NCBI RefSeq assembly: GCF_047238185.1
Contig: NZ_JBDFMI010000001.1
Location: 1,860,001 to 1,924,000, forward strand
Direction: 5' to 3'
Length of the DNA stretch: 64,000 nucleotides
From: Bacillus_AD sp047238185
GTDB taxonomy: Bacteria > Bacillota > Bacilli > Bacillales > DSM-1321
This document shows positions 59,880 through 64,000 of the stretch, piece by piece; position 1 is the first letter of the stretch; each line of letters starts with the position of its first letter. A model generated the notes under the pieces. That model worked only from the letters and a program-made list of their open reading frames with translations, did not search any database and was not told the DNA's origin. The translations under genes were made by a program, and so were the position numbers.

Positions 59880-59996
59880 TTAAAATACTATGTTAACATG
59901 AGCTTACACAGTAACTTATTGATATAGTGCCTCAAAACAATCATAAGAAACATTCTCCTAATTAGAATACAAGCCCCTGCCCTCCTCTTATTGTTT

Positions 59997-60019
59997 GTTT
60001 AAACCAAAATGGACTAAAC
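59997..60019. promoter_or_regulatory. ROK operator copy 2
   Basis: GTTTAAACCA-AAA-TGGACTAAAC pairs at 8 of 10 arm positions and shares the CCAAAATGGAYTAAAC block with copy 1. It lies between the ROK gene end and the MBL gene start. Confidence 0.6.
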
Positions 60020-60108
60020 TATTCAAATCAATTTCCACTTTTGATTCACTATAGGAACTACATTACAAAAAAAATTCACAAAAATCAATATTTTTGTGAA
60101 TTTTTAAA

Positions 60109-61302
60109 TTATTTGCTGAAATATGTATTGAAAAGCAAAATGGCCGCTCCTATAGAAGCGGCATTCTCTTTTAAGGCCCCTTGACTATATTTTATTTCCC
60201 TTTTATTCATACTGTTTTCTTTTGCCGATTTCACTGTCTGCTTATAATATTCATCAAATTCAAACATAAATGGCCCGCTTAAAACGACCAAATCAGGATT
60301 AAATATGTTCACCAAATTGGAAATCCCAATCCCTAAATAACAGGAAGACTTTAATATAATATTCTTCATTTTTTCATCGCCCTGGACAAAGAACTCCATC
60401 ATCTCACTTAGCGATGCTTGTTCAAACAATTCTTCTTTCATCATGCCATGTAGCGCTTTTTCCTTATATAATTCTTCAATAATTCCTTTAAATGAAGTAT
60501 ATGCGACTATGCAACCACGTTTTCCGCAAGAACATACTCTGCCGTCAACATCAATAATCATATGTCCATAACTGCTTCCATGAACATCATTATTTCTCAA
60601 GATGTTCCCATTATTGATAATGCCGCAATCCATTCCCCAACCGCCGCTGATGCAATAGAGTATGTTTTCATATACATAATTCGCTGCATGGTGCTCCGCA
60701 GCCACCGCTGCATTCGCACTCTTCTCCACTATTACTTTTACTGGGTATTTCTCACGGATCATATCCACAATGCGCACATTTTCCCAGCCAGCCAATAGAG
60801 ACGATTCCGGCTTTAAAATAACACCCTCCATCTGGTTAATAGGGCCAATCATCGCCACGCCGATACCAAGCAATTTACGTTCATCAAAATGATGTGTTTC
60901 CATAAATCTCTTAATTGTGCTGTCAATCTTCATCATGACAAACTCAGGTGTATGGATGGGAGTCATTACAAAAGACAATTGGTCGATAGGATTGAAGCGC
61001 AGATCCAAGAGCATGATCGTCGTTTTCATCCGTGAAATATGGATGCCGATCATATAATTGCAATCCGGTTCAATATCGTATAATATAGGCGGCCTTCCGA
61101 CCAAAGCCTCACCAAACCCAATTTCTTTAATATACTTTTGCTTGATCAGTTCATCCATCATACGGACCAATGTCGTCTTTTTTATATGGGTTTTCTCCAT
61201 TAAGTCCATTTTTTTGATCGGTCCATTTTGATGGATCAAAAGATACAAATTTTTCAAATCCTCATTCTTTAAAGAATGGTTTTCAAGAAACCGTTTAAAC
61301 AT
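60109..61302 (-). CDS. ROK-family transcriptional repressor (XylR/NagC type)
   Basis: A 397-residue regulator with an N-terminal winged helix (about 10-75, MDLMEKTHIKKTTLVRMMDE) and a ROK sugar-binding domain: LLGIGVAMIGPIN, GHMIIDVDGRVCSCGKRGCI with the zinc-binding Cys set, and LVNIFNPDLVVLSGP. The usual GCxE after the Cys motif reads GCIV, and sugar-kinase activity is not expected. AGGTGAAATGA precedes the ATG. The two related operators upstream of the MBL gene make it the likely controller of that unit. Confidence 0.9.
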   Translation of the reverse strand: MFKRFLENHSLKNEDLKNLYLLIHQNGPIKKMDLMEKTHIKKTTLVRMMDELIKQKYIKEIGFGEALVGRPPILYDIEPDCNYMIGIHISRMKTTIMLLDLRFNPIDQLSFVMTPIHTPEFVMMKIDSTIKRFMETHHFDERKLLGIGVAMIGPINQMEGVILKPESSLLAGWENVRIVDMIREKYPVKVIVEKSANAAVAAEHHAANYVYENILYCISGGWGMDCGIINNGNILRNNDVHGSSYGHMIIDVDGRVCSCGKRGCIVAYTSFKGIIEELYKEKALHGMMKEELFEQASLSEMMEFFVQGDEKMKNIILKSSCYLGIGISNLVNIFNPDLVVLSGPFMFEFDEYYKQTVKSAKENSMNKREIKYSQGALKENAASIGAAILLFNTYFSK

Positions 61303-61434
61303 TCATTTCACCTGCCACTCATTATGGTTTATGTCTATTATAAAATCTTTCTGGATTAATACATAGACATATTCTACTCTGAATGGTTTCCTTATCCATT
61401 TCAACCAATAAGGGCGGCATTCATCAAAATGGAA

Positions 61435-61470
61435 AAAAGATGACTTCCATTATCTATAGAAATCATCTTC
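61435..61470 (-). terminator. Terminator of the LysM-M23 gene
   Basis: AAGATGATTTC / GAAGTCATCTT stem (one mismatch) followed by TTTTTTCC on the minus strand, 11 bases after the stop codon. Confidence 0.7.
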
Positions 61471-61480
61471 CTTTTCCTAT

Positions 61481-62386
61481 TTATCTTCCATTCTCCCAAT
61501 TTTTCAATAGCTGATAAGGATTTTGCGCTACCCACGAAGTATTATAAAGCCCTACGTGCAAATGGGGGTCGAACATACCTGTCGTGCCTTCCTTTCCATA
61601 TCCCGAATTGCCGACATATCCAATGATTTGTCCTTGTTTTACGGTTGATCCATTGGCCAAGCCATATGCATACTTGCTCATGTGCGCATAGTATAAAATC
61701 ATGCCATCATTCGTGAGGACGCTGATTTGCCAGCCCCCCAATGTATTCCATCCATAACGGATAATCTTTCCGCCCGTTGCTGAAAAAATCGGCGTTCCTT
61801 TTGGGGCCATAATATCGATTCCTTCATGATGGCGATCGCCTTTAAAGGTCCGGCTATTCCCCCAACTGTCGCCATATGGCTGATAGCTGCCCTTTTTTAA
61901 AGGGAACATGCCTGAATTTAGCGATTGCATATCCGAATTGGTTTGTATGGATGTGCTTTCGTTCACTGTTGGTTGTGCTGCTTCACCTGAAATATGTAGT
62001 TTCTGCCCAATCAAAATCGTATCCGACTGCAAGTGGTTCAGCTGTTTCAGTTGAGAAACAGTGGTTTTATAGGCAATCGCTATTGCCGAAAGAGTATCGC
62101 CTTTCTTAACAATATAACTGCCCGTTGAAACAGTCGATTGGGACGGCACTGTTTGCGCCTTTCCGCCTACTTTCAAAGACTGGTTAATGAATATCATATC
62201 TGATTGCAATTGGTTCCAATTCTTAAGATCCTGTACAGATACATGAAATTTGTTCCCTATAGAAGTAAGTGTATCACCCTGTTTAATTTGATAGGTTGAT
62301 TGCGAAGCCTCGGCAATTGGCTGTGCCAAACAGAAAGCTGACATGGTACAGGCAATTGCCAAGACCTTTTTATTTTTTGACATCAT
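61481..62386 (-). CDS. Secreted LysM-M23 peptidoglycan endopeptidase
   Basis: A 301-residue exported cell-wall hydrolase. A signal peptide (about 1-28, ends AEAS) is followed by two LysM peptidoglycan-binding repeats (about 31-75 and 89-133: YQIKQGDTLTSIGNKF and YIVKKGDTLSAIAIAY) and an M23 zinc endopeptidase domain with HHEGIDIMAPKGTPIF and DPHLHVGLY. It cleaves peptide cross-links. AAAGGA precedes the ATG at 62386 by 7 bases. It acts outside the cell; regulation is not visible. Confidence 0.93.
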   Translation of the reverse strand: MMSKNKKVLAIACTMSAFCLAQPIAEASQSTYQIKQGDTLTSIGNKFHVSVQDLKNWNQLQSDMIFINQSLKVGGKAQTVPSQSTVSTGSYIVKKGDTLSAIAIAYKTTVSQLKQLNHLQSDTILIGQKLHISGEAAQPTVNESTSIQTNSDMQSLNSGMFPLKKGSYQPYGDSWGNSRTFKGDRHHEGIDIMAPKGTPIFSATGGKIIRYGWNTLGGWQISVLTNDGMILYYAHMSKYAYGLANGSTVKQGQIIGYVGNSGYGKEGTTGMFDPHLHVGLYNTSWVAQNPYQLLKNWENGR

Positions 62387-62625
62387 CGTCCATTCCTTTC
62401 TTATGAAGTAATATGCTGTTTCTTTTTGGATTCACTTTTTTTATCGACTATATGCTATTAGTCTTTAGGATTATAAGACTATACGATACCAAAACAGTTC
62501 ATTTTACCTATAAGAAATACAAATTAACTTAGAAAAGAATACACTCTCGTCATGTCTATTTTTAGGTATGTTCAGTAACCTCTTTTCAATAAATCAGCGG
62601 AATCCTCATCGATTGGCAAAGCAAA

Positions 62626-62658
62626 AAAACCAGTGATCCATTAAATGGCACTGGTTTT
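62626..62658 (-). terminator. Terminator of the MFS gene at the right edge
   Basis: AAAACCAGTG / CACTGGTTTT stem with a TTTTTTTG tail on the minus strand. Confidence 0.85.
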
Positions 62659-62663
62659 ACTTG

Positions 62664-64000
62664 TTACGAAGCCTTCCTTTCTTTATACAGCCGGTAGCCA
62701 GTCAATAATACGGCAAAGAAACAAATCAACGAGGATATGTAATAGGAAAAATGCATCCCCTCTATAAATAGAGCTGGCTGATCTTCAATATACGTTTTTA
62801 TCTTATAACCCGCTTTTTCACTCATCGCATAATAGAGGCTTGTCGTCGATAAAGCTACTCCCATCACCATTCCGACATTTCTGGCTAAAGAATTCAGGCT
62901 ACCTGCTATTCCGAGCTCACTCCTTTTCACAGAGGACATAATGATTGAATTATTCGGCGACTGGAAAAGCGCAACTCCAGCCCCAAGCAGAGCAGCTGTC
63001 AGGATAAAATAGGCTAGGCTTGTTTCTTGGTCTATACTGACGAATAGAAGCTGGACTACGGCAATAAGCACTAACCCAATAAACGTAAGCAATTCTGCGC
63101 TAATCTTATCTGATAAAGCCCCGCTGATCGGTGCCAATACCACCATAACAAGCGGCAGGACCATCATCAACAAACCCGAAAGATTCGGGGGCAGTGCCAA
63201 CGACTTTTGCAAATAAAAAGGCATGAGGATACTATAAAAAAAGTTGGTTGTGAAAACCAAGACTGCACAAATAAGTCCTAATGAAAAGGCCTTGTTCATG
63301 AATAACCGAATATCAATCAATGGAAAGGAAACCTTCTTTTCCGCATACATCAAAAGGACAAATGCACCTATTGCTATTAAAACCATCCATTTGATTAACG
63401 GCTTAGTGAATCCAATTTCCTGTCCGACAAAAATGGCTCCGAATAAGAAAAAAATAAATGTCGCAAACAAAAGGAATCCAAGATAATCCATCCTTTTTCT
63501 TGTCGGAACCAATTGTTCCTTCGGAAGAACGGCAAAACCGAGTAAGATTGTCACTATCCCAATCGGCACATTGATCCAAAAAATATATTCCCAGCTTAAA
63601 TGGGATACAATCAGTCCTCCTATTCCAGGACCGGCAATGCTCCCTAAAGATACGAAGGACCCAATCGTACCCAGCGCCTTGCCGCGCTCATTCACCGGGA
63701 AGGATTCTGTAATAATTCCGTAGTTGGTCGCCATCGTCATGCTTGCCCCGAATGCCTGTACCATCCGTGACAACACTAGAGTTGTCAAAGTGTGGCTCAA
63801 GCCGCATAACAATGAACCAAAAACAAAAATGAACGTGCCTACCCTGAATACCTTCACCTTCCCATACATGTCCCCAAGCTTACCGAAAAATAGAATGAAT
63901 ATACAAATCGTCAGTAAATAGATCGAAACAATCCATTCGATTTGATTCATATCTACTGCCAATTCATGTGCTATAGAAGGTGCTGCAATATTGACGATGC
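62664..64000 (-). CDS. MFS transporter, DHA2/EmrB type (5' end beyond window)
   Basis: At least 445 residues of a multidrug efflux permease, cut at its N-terminus by the window edge. The frame continues past 63962 with IVNIAAPSIAHELAVDMNQI, the first-helix to loop motif of DHA2 proteins. Further marks are GKLGDMYGKVKVF (motif A) and GPGIGGLIVSHLSWEYIFWI (motif C). About fourteen helices are expected. The natural substrate cannot be told. Confidence 0.88.
   Translation of the reverse strand, partial: IVNIAAPSIAHELAVDMNQIEWIVSIYLLTICIFILFFGKLGDMYGKVKVFRVGTFIFVFGSLLCGLSHTLTTLVLSRMVQAFGASMTMATNYGIITESFPVNERGKALGTIGSFVSLGSIAGPGIGGLIVSHLSWEYIFWINVPIGIVTILLGFAVLPKEQLVPTRKRMDYLGFLLFATFIFFLFGAIFVGQEIGFTKPLIKWMVLIAIGAFVLLMYAEKKVSFPLIDIRLFMNKAFSLGLICAVLVFTTNFFYSILMPFYLQKSLALPPNLSGLLMMVLPLVMVVLAPISGALSDKISAELLTFIGLVLIAVVQLLFVSIDQETSLAYFILTAALLGAGVALFQSPNNSIIMSSVKRSELGIAGSLNSLARNVGMVMGVALSTTSLYYAMSEKAGYKIKTYIEDQPALFIEGMHFSYYISSLICFFAVLLTGYRLYKERKAS

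Noticed and set aside
59860..59880. TATAAT read on the minus strand next to the MBL gene as its -10 element
   Set aside because: It would place the start point inside the ribosome site, leaving no leader, and there is no matching -35.
1..64000. CRISPR arrays, rRNA, tRNA, riboswitches and prophage
   Set aside because: No regularly spaced repeats, no conserved RNA sequence and no phage structural genes were seen on either strand.

Overview
The window reads as chromosome of a low-GC, endospore-former-type Firmicute, most likely a Bacillaceae. The evidence is strong AGGAGG-type ribosome binding sites, frequent TTG and GTG starts, sigma-A promoters, short Rho-independent terminators, and catabolite (cre), Fur and CtsR boxes of Bacillus type. 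Recognisable Bacillus-type genes include clpE, gltT, ydbS/ydbT, a YqjM-type ene-reductase, a YqiG-type oxidoreductase and sip-type signal peptidase. I cannot name the genus. No rRNA, tRNA, CRISPR array or prophage is visible.

Layout. 1-2.2 kb: a uracil-DNA glycosylase family gene cut by the window edge and two conserved hypothetical genes. 2.2-8.0 kb: an AT-rich accessory tract with decayed genes (an MBL-fold/DUF3006 pair, unrecognised fragments, a frameshifted membrane protein gene, an IS3-type end) around a GRAM-like gene, the ene-reductase namA, an EamA transporter and a zinc-ribbon membrane protein. 8-12.7 kb: a YqiG-type oxidoreductase, then an NrtR-type NAD regulator beside pncB. 12.7-18.4 kb: a promoter with a cre site driving an FlK-type thioesterase and a complete 2-oxoacid dehydrogenase complex (E1alpha, E1beta, E2, E3). 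18.6-20.3 kb: a Fur-boxed FhuF-like protein and a membrane protein. 20.3-30.6 kb: nitronate monooxygenase, then a tightly coupled phenylacetate (paa) cluster paaK-paaABCD-ethD-paaFGHJ-paaX, all leftward. paaE and paaZ are absent.

30.8-36.5 kb: two paralogous membrane/coiled-coil microproteins flanking a PPP-type phosphatase and a signal peptidase, a MarR regulator and WrbA quinone reductase sharing an operator, and a PAS-GGDEF-EAL protein. 36.8-44.5 kb: clpE with CtsR box, a HAD phosphatase, a DUF3221 lipoprotein, the ydbST bPH2 pair, and gltT. 45.3-48.3 kb: an IS21-family element with a 6-bp target duplication that splits an alpha/beta hydrolase gene. 48.4-64 kb: large catalase, HPP protein, NUDIX and 5'-nucleotidase genes, a GyrI-like protein, a GNAT acetyltransferase, a methyltransferase, LysR plus two chromate-transport half-proteins, an MFS/MBL operon with a ROK repressor, a LysM-M23 endopeptidase, and an EmrB-type MFS gene cut by the right edge.

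Working together. The paa genes activate phenylacetate to its CoA ester (PaaK), epoxidise it (PaaABCD), isomerise it (PaaG) and run beta-oxidation-like steps (PaaF, PaaH, PaaJ) under PaaX control. The nearby 2-oxoacid dehydrogenase could supply acyl-CoA from aromatic or branched 2-oxoacids, but that is inference. Several small regulatory circuits can be read directly from repeated operator sequences: MarR/wrbA, ROK/MBL-MFS, CtsR/clpE, Fur/fhuF-like, NrtR/pncB and PaaX/paaK.
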